A stretch of DNA of 64,000 bases, from NCBI RefSeq assembly GCF_002245655.1, contig NZ_NOIH01000007.1, forward strand, positions 186,001-250,000, in the 5' to 3' direction. Position 1 is the stretch's first letter; the number at the start of each line of letters is the position of its first letter. This stretch comes from Thauera propionica (GTDB lineage Bacteria > Pseudomonadota > Gammaproteobacteria > Burkholderiales > Rhodocyclaceae). Of this stretch, positions 55,025 through 63,353 are shown piece by piece. The translations under genes and the position numbers were made by a program. The notes under the pieces were generated by a model, which saw only the letters and a list, made by a program, of their open reading frames with translations, was not told the origin of the DNA and made no database searches.

Positions 55025-57106
55025 TCAGCTGCTGGCGGCGAGTTCCTGCAGCAGGATCAGCTGTGCGGCACGGCGGATGCCGCGCGGATTCTTGCGCTTG
55101 TAGCTCCCGTCCGACTGCATCTCCCAGGCCTGACAGTTGTCGCCCAGGTAGGGACGCAGACCTTCCTTCATGACGCGCCGCTTCAGGCGCGGGTCGAGCA
55201 CCGGGAAGGCGATCTCGATGCGACGGAAGAAGTTGCGGTCCATCCAGTCGGCACTCGACAGGAACATCACGTCATCGCCGTCGGCGTGGAAGTGGAAGAT
55301 GCGGTGGTGCTCGAGGAAGCGGCCGATCACCGAGCGCACGCGGATGTTGTCCGAAAGGCCCGGTACACCCGGCCGGAGCGCGCAGGGTCCGCGCACGATC
55401 AGATCGATCTCGACGCCGGCCTGCGAGGCTTCATACAGCGCCTCGATGGTCTCGGGTTCGAGCAGCGCATTCATCTTGGCAATGATGCGGCCGCGACGAC
55501 CCTCACGGGCAATCTCGGTTTCACGCTTGATGGCCTCGACCACCTTGGGCTGCAGGGTGAAGGGGGCCTGCCACAAGTGGCGCAGTTCGCTTGCCGTGCC
55601 GAGCCCGGTGAGCTGCTTGAACACGGTGGCGACATCCTCGCCGATCTCCTCGTTGGCGGTGAGCAGGCCGAAATCGGTATAGAAACGCGTGGTGCGCGGG
55701 TGGTAGTTGCCAGTACCCAGATGCACATAGTGGCGCAGGCCCTTTTCCTCGCGCCGCACCACCATCAGCAGCTTGGCATGCGTCTTGTAGCCGAACACGC
55801 CATAGACGACGTGCGCACCCACTTCCTCGAGGCGGTTCGCCCAGGTGATGTTCGCCTCTTCATCGAAGCGGGCCATCAGTTCGAGCACCACCGTGACTTC
55901 CTTGCCCTTCTGTGCCGCACGCACCAGATGCTCCATCAGCACCGAGTCGGTGCCAGTGCGATACACCGTCATCTTGATGGCCAGCACCTGCGGATCGTCC
56001 GCCGCGGCGCGCAGCAGGTCGATGACCGGTGCAAAGCTCTGGAACGGGTGATGCAGCAGCACGTCGGTGCTGCGCAGCGCGGCGAAGATCTGCCGCCGCT
56101 TGTCGAGCGCCTTCGGCACGCCCGGCACGAAGGGAGAATATTTCAGTTCCGGACGCTCGACCCAGTCGGGCACCTGCATCAGCCGGACCAGGTTTACGAT
56201 GCCCGGCGTGCGGTACAAGTCATCCTGCTCCAGATGAAAGTGCTGCAGCAGGAAGTTCGCCATCTCGTCCGAGCAGTTGTCGGCGACCTCGAGGCGTACG
56301 GCGTCACCGAAGTGGCGCTGCTGCAGTTCGCCCTTCAGCGAGGCGCGCAGGTCCTTTACCTCTTCCTCGTCGACGAACAGGTCGGAGTTGCGCGTGACGC
56401 GGAACTGGTAGCAGCCCAGCACCGTCATGCCCGAGAACAGTTCATGTACATGTGCGTGCAGCACCGACGAAAGGAAGACGAAGGTGTATTCCTGCTCGCA
56501 GATCTCGCGCGGCAGGCGGATGACGCGGGGCAGGGCGCGCGGCGCCTGCACGATGGCGGCGCCGGAGTCGCGACCGAAGGCATCGCGGCCATCGAGCTCG
56601 ACGGCGAAGTTGAGCGACTTGTTGAGTACGCGTGGGAAGGGGTGCGCCGGATCGAGTCCGATGGGGGTCAGCACCGGCATGACCTCGCGCATGAAGTAGT
56701 CGCGAATCCAGCGCAGTTGCGTCTCCGTCCACAGGCTGCGACGAAGGAACACCACACCCTCCTGTTCGAGCGCGGGCAGGATATCCTCGTTGAGCAGCGT
56801 GTATTGCTCCGAGATGATCTCGTGCACTTCGTCACTGACCTTTTCCAGCAGGTCGCGCGGCGAAATGCCATCGTTGCCAGGTTTGCGGCTGCCGAGGCGA
56901 ATCTGCTCCTTGATGCCCGAAACGCGCACTTCGAAGAACTCGTCGAGGTTGCTCGATACGATGCACAGGAATCGCAGGCGCTCGAGGAGGGGTACGGTCG
57001 GATCTGCCGCCTGCGCCAGCACCCGGCGCTGGAACTGCAGCAGCGAAAGTTCGCGGTTGATGAAGTGATCCGTTGGGTAGTTGCGATCGTTCTTCGGTGC
57101 GTACAT
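55025..57106 (-). CDS. ppk1: Polyphosphate kinase Ppk1
   Basis: A 693-residue protein from ATG 57106. The N-terminal mark is FINRELSLLQFQRRVLAQA with SSNLDEFFEVRVSG. Catalytic His regions are YKTHAKLLMVVRRE and HLGTGNYHPRT, and the C-terminus has SSADWMDRNFFRRIEIAFPV. It makes polyphosphate from ATP at the membrane. It is divergent from ppx, which degrades the polymer. Confidence 0.96.
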   Translation of the reverse strand: MYAPKNDRNYPTDHFINRELSLLQFQRRVLAQAADPTVPLLERLRFLCIVSSNLDEFFEVRVSGIKEQIRLGSRKPGNDGISPRDLLEKVSDEVHEIISEQYTLLNEDILPALEQEGVVFLRRSLWTETQLRWIRDYFMREVMPVLTPIGLDPAHPFPRVLNKSLNFAVELDGRDAFGRDSGAAIVQAPRALPRVIRLPREICEQEYTFVFLSSVLHAHVHELFSGMTVLGCYQFRVTRNSDLFVDEEEVKDLRASLKGELQQRHFGDAVRLEVADNCSDEMANFLLQHFHLEQDDLYRTPGIVNLVRLMQVPDWVERPELKYSPFVPGVPKALDKRRQIFAALRSTDVLLHHPFQSFAPVIDLLRAAADDPQVLAIKMTVYRTGTDSVLMEHLVRAAQKGKEVTVVLELMARFDEEANITWANRLEEVGAHVVYGVFGYKTHAKLLMVVRREEKGLRHYVHLGTGNYHPRTTRFYTDFGLLTANEEIGEDVATVFKQLTGLGTASELRHLWQAPFTLQPKVVEAIKRETEIAREGRRGRIIAKMNALLEPETIEALYEASQAGVEIDLIVRGPCALRPGVPGLSDNIRVRSVIGRFLEHHRIFHFHADGDDVMFLSSADWMDRNFFRRIEIAFPVLDPRLKRRVMKEGLRPYLGDNCQAWEMQSDGSYKRKNPRGIRRAAQLILLQELAASS

Positions 57107-57145
57107 GAGGGCTCTTCGGCGCGGTGGATGAGTCTTCGCGATTAT

Positions 57146-57174
57146 GTGACAGATTCGTTTCAACTTGATGACGG
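57146..57174 (-). promoter_or_regulatory. Possible Pho-box-like repeats upstream of ppk1
   Basis: On the minus strand CCGTCAT (57174-57168) and CTGTCAC (57152-57146) are two CTGTCAT-like half-sites exactly 22 bp (two 11-bp turns) apart, with a poor middle repeat. PhoB control of ppk is common, but these matches are weak. Confidence 0.3.
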
Positions 57175-57297
57175 CGGTAAGCGCGCATGCCCGCCGCGCG
57201 CTGATTCATTGGCAGCAATTATCTGGTGCTGCGGCGCATCGAAACGGGAGTGATAGAATCCGCGGCTTCAGCGTACCGCCCCAATGGCCTCCCTTCG

Positions 57298-58800
57298 ATG
57301 ATGCGAAATCTGATTGCTGCAGTTGACCTGGGTTCAAACAGTTTTCGGCTGCAGGTCGGACGCATCGTCAATGATCAGATCTACCCGCTCGACGGGCTCA
57401 AGGAATCGGTGCGGCTCGCCGCCGGCCTTTCTCCTGAGAAGAAGCTCGACCTCGAGTCGCAACAGCGCGGCGTGACCGCCCTGCAGCGTTTTCACGAGCG
57501 ACTCCACGACTTCGATGCCGGCGCGGTGCGCGCCGTGGCGACCAACACTCTGCGTGTGGCAAAGAACGCCCCCGAGTTCCTGATCCGCGCCGAGGCCGCG
57601 CTGGGTTTCCCGATCGAGGTGATCGCCGGGCGTGAGGAAGCGCGCCTGATTTATGTCGGCGTCGCCCACACCTTGCCCGATCCGCACAAGCAACAGCTGG
57701 TGGTCGATATCGGCGGCGGTTCCACTGAATTCGTCATCGGCAAGAGCTTCGAGCCCATCCTGCTCGAATCGCGCTACATGGGCTGCGTCGGCTACAGTCT
57801 GCGCTTCTTCCCCGAGGGCAAGGTGGACAAGCGCAGCCTGAAGGATGCCGAACTCGCCGCACGCCGCGAGTTGCAGACCATCGTCGGCGCCTACCGCGAG
57901 GTCGGCTGGGAAGAGGCGGTGGGTTCCAGCGGTTCGGCCAAGGCGCTGACCGAGATCCTCGAACAGAACGGCTTCTCGCATTCGGGCATCACGCGTGACG
58001 GACTCGAGCGCTTCCGGGCCGAGCTGTTGCGTGCGGGACGCATCGATGCGCTCGACCTGGCGGGCCTGAAGGGCGACCGCCTGCCGGTCATCCTCGGTGG
58101 CTTCGCCATCATGAGCGCGATCTTCAAGGAATTCGACATCGAGCGCATGGTGTTCTCCGAGGGCGCGCTGCGTCTGGGCGTGCTCTACGACCTGCTGGGG
58201 CGCTACCACCACCATGATCTGCGCGACGCGACCGTAAGCGCGTTCGTGCGCCGCTACAACGTAGACCTGCGTCAAGCGCAGCAGGTGGCCGACACCGCCT
58301 GCTACTTGCTCGAACAGCTCGAGCCGGCGATGGCCGACCCCGAACATCCGGACCGCCGCTTCCTGCGCTGGGCTGCACTGCTGCACGAGATCGGCATTTC
58401 GGTCGCACATTCCAGCTACCACAAGCACAGCGCCTACATCGTGGCCAACGCCGACATGCCGGGCTTCTCCCGGATGGACCAAGGCCGGTTGTCGCGGCTG
58501 GTGCTGTCACATCGCGGCAAGCTCGAACGCGTCGCCTCGATCGACCCGGGCAGTGTGGATTGGCTGCTGATCGCCTGTCTGCGCCTGGCGGTGGTGATCC
58601 ACCGCGCCCGCGACGCCCGCGGCGTGCCGCCGATCACGATGCAGCGCGAAGGGCGCGGCTTCAGCGTCAACACCGCGGCAGGCTGGCTGCAGAAGCTGCC
58701 GCTGACGGCCGCGGCGCTCGACGAGGAGCAGCGCCAGTGGATGGCGCTTGGGCGCGGGCTCTACATCCGCTCCCTCGGCGGGCGCAACGCAGCAGCCTGA
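57298..58800 (+). CDS. ppx: Exopolyphosphatase / Ppx-GppA phosphatase
   Basis: A 500-residue protein from ATG 57298. The actin-like ATPase-fold marks are AAVDLGSNSFRLQVGRI, NTLRVAKNAPEF, VVDIGGGSTEFVIG and EAVGSSGSAKALTEIL. A C-terminal HD-like domain includes AALLHEIGISVAHSSYHKHSAYI. It removes terminal phosphates from polyphosphate and possibly pppGpp, linking it to the nearby relA. It is divergent from ppk1 across about 190 bp. Confidence 0.94.
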   Translation: MMRNLIAAVDLGSNSFRLQVGRIVNDQIYPLDGLKESVRLAAGLSPEKKLDLESQQRGVTALQRFHERLHDFDAGAVRAVATNTLRVAKNAPEFLIRAEAALGFPIEVIAGREEARLIYVGVAHTLPDPHKQQLVVDIGGGSTEFVIGKSFEPILLESRYMGCVGYSLRFFPEGKVDKRSLKDAELAARRELQTIVGAYREVGWEEAVGSSGSAKALTEILEQNGFSHSGITRDGLERFRAELLRAGRIDALDLAGLKGDRLPVILGGFAIMSAIFKEFDIERMVFSEGALRLGVLYDLLGRYHHHDLRDATVSAFVRRYNVDLRQAQQVADTACYLLEQLEPAMADPEHPDRRFLRWAALLHEIGISVAHSSYHKHSAYIVANADMPGFSRMDQGRLSRLVLSHRGKLERVASIDPGSVDWLLIACLRLAVVIHRARDARGVPPITMQREGRGFSVNTAAGWLQKLPLTAAALDEEQRQWMALGRGLYIRSLGGRNAAA

Positions 58801-58806
58801 ACGCCC

Positions 58807-59931
58807 GTGAGCAGGGGTCAGCCCGCCGCCGCCCGGGTCGAACTCGCGCCAGAGCGGCTCGAGGCGCGGGTCATCGGTGACTGGACGATACGCACGCTAA
58901 TGACGGTCATCGCCGAGGTTCGCCAGGGACTTGCCCTCGTTCCGGCAAACTTCGCCTGGAATCTGAGTGGGTTGGGACGGCTGGACAGCTTCGGCGCCAC
59001 CCTGCTGTGGCGGGCATGGAAGGGCCGCTGGCCCGAGCGGCTGGTGCTCGATCCGGCGCACCGCGCGGTCATCGAGCGCATTGCCCTCAGCGCGGAGCAC
59101 CCCATCCCCGCAGCGCCGCGGTTTACCGTTGCCGATGCCATCGCGACGCTCGGTGGCGCACTGATCGCCTTTGTCGAGCACCTGCTCAGCTTCGTCGCAT
59201 TGCTGGGCCGGCTCGGACTCGACCTCGTCTATCTGCTGCGCAATCCGCGCGAATGGCCGCTACTGGAAATCTCCGCCAACGTCTTCAAGGTGGGCGTCAA
59301 GGCCATGCCGGTGACCGCACTGGTCGGTTTCCTGATCGGCGTGGTGCTGTCCTACCTGTCGGCCTTGCAGCTTAAGATCTTCGGTGCCGACGCCTTCATC
59401 GTGAATATCCTCGGTCTGGGCATCATCCGTGAGCTAGGGCCGGTGCTCGTGTCAGTGCTGGTCGCGGGTCGCTCGGGGTCGGCCATGACTGCGCAGCTCG
59501 GGGTCATGCGCGTGACCGAGGAGATCGACGCACTGGCCGCGATGGGGGTGTCGCGTTCTCTGCGGCTGGTGCTGCCGAAGGTGATCGCACTGACGCTGGC
59601 GATGCCCTTGCTGGTGTTGTGGACCTCGAGCGTGGCGCTCATCGGCGGCTGGGTCTCGGCGCTGATCGAACTCGACATCTCCTTCCATTTCTTCGTCACT
59701 GCGCTGCCGGATGCGGTGCCGATTGCGAACCTCTACATCGGCCTCGCCAAGGGGGCGGTGTTCGGCCTGCTGATCGCGCTGATTGCCTGCCACTTCGGGC
59801 TGCGCGTGCAGCCCAATACCGAGAGCCTGTCCACCCACACGACAGCTTCCGTGGTGTCGGCGATCACCGTCGTGATCCTCGCCGATGCGGTGTTCGCCAT
59901 CGCCACGCGCTCGATCGGGATACCGGGGTGA
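58807..59931 (+). CDS. MlaE-family ABC permease with N-terminal STAS domain
   Basis: A 374-residue protein from GTG 58807, 6 bp after ppx. Residues about 1-110 look like a STAS domain fused to the permease. The MlaE part has VTALVGFLIGVVLSYLSALQL, ELGPVLVSVLVAGRSGSAMT, and MRVTEEIDALAAMGVS. It is the inner-membrane permease of an MCE lipid-transport system. In many systems STAS is a separate subunit, so the fusion is worth noting. It overlaps the ATPase region by GTGA. Confidence 0.88.
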   Translation: MSRGQPAAARVELAPERLEARVIGDWTIRTLMTVIAEVRQGLALVPANFAWNLSGLGRLDSFGATLLWRAWKGRWPERLVLDPAHRAVIERIALSAEHPIPAAPRFTVADAIATLGGALIAFVEHLLSFVALLGRLGLDLVYLLRNPREWPLLEISANVFKVGVKAMPVTALVGFLIGVVLSYLSALQLKIFGADAFIVNILGLGIIRELGPVLVSVLVAGRSGSAMTAQLGVMRVTEEIDALAAMGVSRSLRLVLPKVIALTLAMPLLVLWTSSVALIGGWVSALIELDISFHFFVTALPDAVPIANLYIGLAKGAVFGLLIALIACHFGLRVQPNTESLSTHTTASVVSAITVVILADAVFAIATRSIGIPG

Positions 59932-59936
59932 CGCCG

Positions 59937-60722
59937 ATGAGTGCGGGCGCCGACACCATCGTCTCCCTGCGCGGCGTGGTCACGCGCTTCGGGCGGAACG
60001 TCGTGCACGACGGCCTCGACCTCGAGGTCGAACGCGGCGAGATCGTCGCACTGGTCGGCGGTTCGGGTAGCGGCAAGACCACGCTGCTGCGCCACATCAT
60101 CGGCCTGACGCAACCGCAAGGCGGTGAGGTCCGGCTTTTTGGCGAGCGGCTCGACGAAGGCTCGGTGAACGCGCGCATCGCGCGCCAGCGTCGCTACGGC
60201 GTCCTGTTCCAGCAGGGGGCCCTGTTCTCGGCGCTGACCGTGGGCGAGAATATCGCTTTCCCGCTGAAGGAGCTGGGCATTGCCCGACACGAGGAGCTCG
60301 ACGCCCTCGTCGCACTCAAGCTGGCGATGGTCGAGATGGAACCGGAGAACGCCTTGATGATGCCGGCGGAGCTGTCGGGCGGCATGATCAAGCGGGCGGC
60401 GCTGGCCCGGGCGCTTGCGCTGGAGCCGGAGCTGTTGCTGCTCGACGAGCCGACTGCGGGGCTGGACCCGGATCGCAGTGCGAGCTTCGTGCGCCTGATC
60501 CTGGCGCTCAGGCAGGAGCTCGGGCTGACGGTTGTCCTCGTCACGCACGACCTCGACACCCTGGCGGCAATGGCCACCCGCGTGGCGGTGCTGGCCGACC
60601 GGCGCATTGTCAGTTACGCACCACTGCAGGAGACGCTGCACGTGAAACACCCGTTCATCGAGCGATTCTTCCACGGCGAACATGGACGCCGGGCCCTGGC
60701 CCGCGCCAACGGAGAGTCCTGA
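59937..60722 (+). CDS. MlaF-like ABC ATPase of an MCE transporter
   Basis: A 261-residue ATPase. ATG 59937 is used; a GTG at 59928 overlapping the upstream stop is an alternative. Walker A is GGSGSGKTT, signature LSGGMIKRAALARALA, Walker B LLLLDEPTAGLDP, H-loop VTHDLDTLA. The SGGM form of the signature is typical of MlaF-type subunits. It is second in the permease-ATPase-MCE-lipoprotein operon. Confidence 0.9.
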   Translation: MSAGADTIVSLRGVVTRFGRNVVHDGLDLEVERGEIVALVGGSGSGKTTLLRHIIGLTQPQGGEVRLFGERLDEGSVNARIARQRRYGVLFQQGALFSALTVGENIAFPLKELGIARHEELDALVALKLAMVEMEPENALMMPAELSGGMIKRAALARALALEPELLLLDEPTAGLDPDRSASFVRLILALRQELGLTVVLVTHDLDTLAAMATRVAVLADRRIVSYAPLQETLHVKHPFIERFFHGEHGRRALARANGES

Positions 60723-60723
60723 C

Positions 60724-61665
60724 ATGGAAAATCGGGCGCACGCCTTGGCGGCTGGTCTTTTTGCGCTACTGCTCGGCACGGGGGTCCTCATCGCCCTGTG
60801 GTGGTTCTCGCAGGATCGCGAGACGGCAAAGGAGGTCGTTCTGGTCGCTCGCGAGGACATCAACGGCCTGGGCCCGCAGGCACGCGTGCGCTTCCGCGGC
60901 CTTGCGGTGGGCACGGTGAAGGAGATCCGTATTGACCCCGAGGACAGCGGCAACATCCTCGTCCGCGTCCGAGTGGCGGCTGACGTGCCACTGACGCGCG
61001 GCACACGGGCGACGCTGGGCACCCTTGGCGTGACCGGTCTCGCCTATGTTCAGCTCGACGACCGGGGAACAGACCCGACCCCGCTCGTCGGCGAGAACGG
61101 CGAATCGCCGCGCATACCGCTTGAGCCCGGGCTCCTCAGCCAGATCGGCGACCGCGCGCTGGCCGCGGTGGATCAGTTCCGCCTGCTCAGCGAACGGATG
61201 TCCGCGGTATTCGACGACGACAGTGCAACACGGCTGAAACAGACCCTGGTGCGGCTCGAGGCCGCGGCCGAGGGCATGGATCGCAGCTTCGCCGAAGCAC
61301 CGCGGACGCTCGAAGCGATCCGCAGCGTATTCACACCCGACAACGTCACGCGTCTGTCCGCCGCGCTGGCCAACATCGAACAGAGCACCGCCGAAGCCAA
61401 ACCGGCGCTGCAGGAACTGCGTGCGCTGCTGGCCAGACTGGACGACATGGCCGACCGCTTCGACCAGGCTGCAATGACCGCCAGCGATGGCCTGCTCGAA
61501 GACGCCTTGCCGCGGCTCAACGAGCTGCTGCGCGACCTGACCTCAACCTCGCGCCGCGTGGGCAGGCTAATCGAGGAGGTCGAGTCCACGCCGCAGATGT
61601 TGTTGACGGGGCGCGCAGTGCGGGAGCCTGGCCCGGGCGAGACGGGTTTCGTCGAAGGGCGGTAA
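60724..61665 (+). CDS. MlaD/MCE-domain periplasmic lipid-binding protein
   Basis: A 313-residue protein from ATG 60724. One N-terminal membrane anchor (LAAGLFALLLGTGVLIALWW) precedes one MCE domain (LVAREDINGLGPQARVRFRG, RGTRATLGTLGVTGLAYVQL; residues about 40-120). A long helical tail (LKQTLVRLEAAAEGMDRSF; LSAALANIEQSTAEAKPAL) follows. It would form a periplasmic lipid tunnel or shuttle. It starts 1 bp after the ATPase stop. Confidence 0.9.
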   Translation: MENRAHALAAGLFALLLGTGVLIALWWFSQDRETAKEVVLVAREDINGLGPQARVRFRGLAVGTVKEIRIDPEDSGNILVRVRVAADVPLTRGTRATLGTLGVTGLAYVQLDDRGTDPTPLVGENGESPRIPLEPGLLSQIGDRALAAVDQFRLLSERMSAVFDDDSATRLKQTLVRLEAAAEGMDRSFAEAPRTLEAIRSVFTPDNVTRLSAALANIEQSTAEAKPALQELRALLARLDDMADRFDQAAMTASDGLLEDALPRLNELLRDLTSTSRRVGRLIEEVESTPQMLLTGRAVREPGPGETGFVEGR

Positions 61666-62327
61666 TGAAAGCACAAGCAGAAAGAGCATCCGGAATGCGC
61701 ATCCAGTTCTCGCGGGGTTTCCGCTACCTCCTTGCCGGTATCGCTTCAGTCCAGTTGCTCGCCGGTTGCGGCGGCCTGCAGATCAAACCGCCGCCAATGG
61801 CGTTCTATGATCTTGGCGCAGACAACGCGCGCATCCTGCCGTCCGCCCTCGCACCGAGCCGGGTCGAGGTGAACACGCGCCCCTGGCTCGCACTCAGCGC
61901 CATGCAATACCGCCTGCTGTGGCAGGATCCCGACCGGCGGCGGGCTTACGCCGAAAGCCGCTGGGCTTCGCAGCCGGCCGAGATGCTCGCGCTCGTACTC
62001 GAACGCAGTCTCGGCACTGGCACCGGCGGCCTGCGTTGCCGCTTGCAGGTCGAACTGGACGAATTCGTGCAGGTGTTCCCGAATCCCGAGCAGAGCCGGG
62101 TCGAACTCCTTGCCCGTATCGGGCTGTTCCCGCCGCGCAGCGATGTGCCAGTCGCGCACCGCGAGTTCCATATCGTCGAAGCCGCGCCGACGGCCGATGC
62201 GGCGGGCGGCGTTGCCGGGTTCCGCCGGGCCAGCGAACTGCTTGCCTCGAAGGTAGCCGAATGGATCACCGAACTTGACCAGGAGCCGGGCGAGGGCTTG
62301 AATGGCCGCGGGCGTTGCGGCGCCTGA
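61665..62327 (+). CDS. ABC-type transport auxiliary lipoprotein (PqiC-like)
   Basis: A 220-residue protein whose ATG overlaps the MCE gene stop. A signal segment with lipobox (SVQLLAGCGG) makes it a lipoprotein, probably of the outer membrane. The domain shows MAFYDLGADNAR and SRVEVNTRPWLALSAMQYRL, as in PqiC-like partners. It would link the MCE protein to the outer membrane and closes the operon. Confidence 0.83.
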   Translation: MKAQAERASGMRIQFSRGFRYLLAGIASVQLLAGCGGLQIKPPPMAFYDLGADNARILPSALAPSRVEVNTRPWLALSAMQYRLLWQDPDRRRAYAESRWASQPAEMLALVLERSLGTGTGGLRCRLQVELDEFVQVFPNPEQSRVELLARIGLFPPRSDVPVAHREFHIVEAAPTADAAGGVAGFRRASELLASKVAEWITELDQEPGEGLNGRGRCGA

Positions 62328-62461
62328 ACGTCGACTGAGGCGGAGGGCGCCACGGATCGTCCGCCTTGGGCGTAGCGGCAGACCAACTTCGCATCTCAGC
62401 CCATGTTCGCCGATGCAGTGGGCTTGGCGACTCGAAGCGTCGCCGGGTACCATCAGTCGAC

Positions 62462-62479
62462 GTTTACGTTAACGTAAAC
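62462..62479. promoter_or_regulatory. Perfect 18-bp operator palindrome
   Basis: GTTTACGTTAACGTAAAC is its own reverse complement. It lies 41 bp before the enoyl-CoA hydratase start. The ACGT-N2-ACGT layout resembles sites used by LiuR-like or TetR regulators of acyl-CoA breakdown, from memory. It probably represses the hydratase gene until an acyl-CoA accumulates. Confidence 0.65.
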
Positions 62480-62520
62480 AAACCACAGCACCCGAGACCT
62501 GACAACCGGAGGAGATCCCA

Positions 62521-63321
62521 ATGAGCGCCGTGCCCGTTCCCAACACCGATTCCATGCTGCTGCGTCATGACCACGACGGCGTCGCGACGCTGACGCTGAA
62601 TCGCCCGAACCAGTTCAACTCCCTGTCCTTCGAGATGCTGGAGGCCCTGATCGCGGCCGTGGACGAGATTGCGCGCGACGACAGCGTGCGCGTCGTGGTG
62701 CTGGCGGGTGAGGGCAAGGCGTTCTGCGCCGGGCACGACCTGAAGGAAATGCGTGCCAACCACACGCACGACTTCCAGCAGCGTCTGTTCCGCCTGTGCG
62801 GCAAGTTCATGATGAAGCTCACCGAGCTGCCACAACCCGTCATCGCCCGGGTGCACGGCATCGCCACCGCGGCGGGCTGCCAGCTGGTGTCGATGTGCGA
62901 CCTGGCAGTCGCGTCCGACGTCGCACGCTTTGCCGTGTCCGGCATCAATGTCGGCCTGTTCTGCGCCACGCCGGGCGTAGGCCTGTCGCGCAACATGGGG
63001 CGCAAGGAAGCCTTCGAGATGCTGGTGACCGGTGATTTCATCGACGCCCACGAAGCCAGGCGCCGGGGCCTGATCAATCGCGTCGTGCCGCTCGAGCAAC
63101 TCGACGCCGAGATCGCGAAGCTCGCCGCCTCGATCGTCGCCAAGTCACCGGTGGCCATCCGCATGGGCAAGCAGATGTTCTACAAGCAAATCGAGATGGG
63201 CATGGATGCGGCCTACCAGATGGCCGCCGAAACCATGGCCTGCAACGCGATGTGCGAGGATGCGGCAGAGGGCATCGACGCCTTCATCGCCAAGCGCAAG
63301 CCGGAGTGGAAGGGACGTTGA
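62521..63321 (+). CDS. Enoyl-CoA hydratase/isomerase family protein
   Basis: A 266-residue crotonase-fold protein with GGAGGAG before ATG 62521. Visible marks: VATLTLNRPNQFNSLSFEML, oxyanion-hole GKAFCAGHDLKEM, and HGIATAAGCQLVSMCDLAVA. A family position often Glu in hydratases reads Ala/Asn-rich here (FAVSGINVGLFCATPGVGLS), so the exact reaction is uncertain. It is likely part of fatty or branched-chain acyl-CoA degradation. Confidence 0.85.
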   Translation: MSAVPVPNTDSMLLRHDHDGVATLTLNRPNQFNSLSFEMLEALIAAVDEIARDDSVRVVVLAGEGKAFCAGHDLKEMRANHTHDFQQRLFRLCGKFMMKLTELPQPVIARVHGIATAAGCQLVSMCDLAVASDVARFAVSGINVGLFCATPGVGLSRNMGRKEAFEMLVTGDFIDAHEARRRGLINRVVPLEQLDAEIAKLAASIVAKSPVAIRMGKQMFYKQIEMGMDAAYQMAAETMACNAMCEDAAEGIDAFIAKRKPEWKGR

Positions 63322-63353
63322 GCCGGAGCGGCTGCACCTCGTCGCCGTGCGCC

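Noticed and set aside
55007-57253. 748-codon plus-strand frame opposite ppk1
   Set aside because: Mirror frame of ppk1; composition is artificial and no ribosome-binding site is seen.
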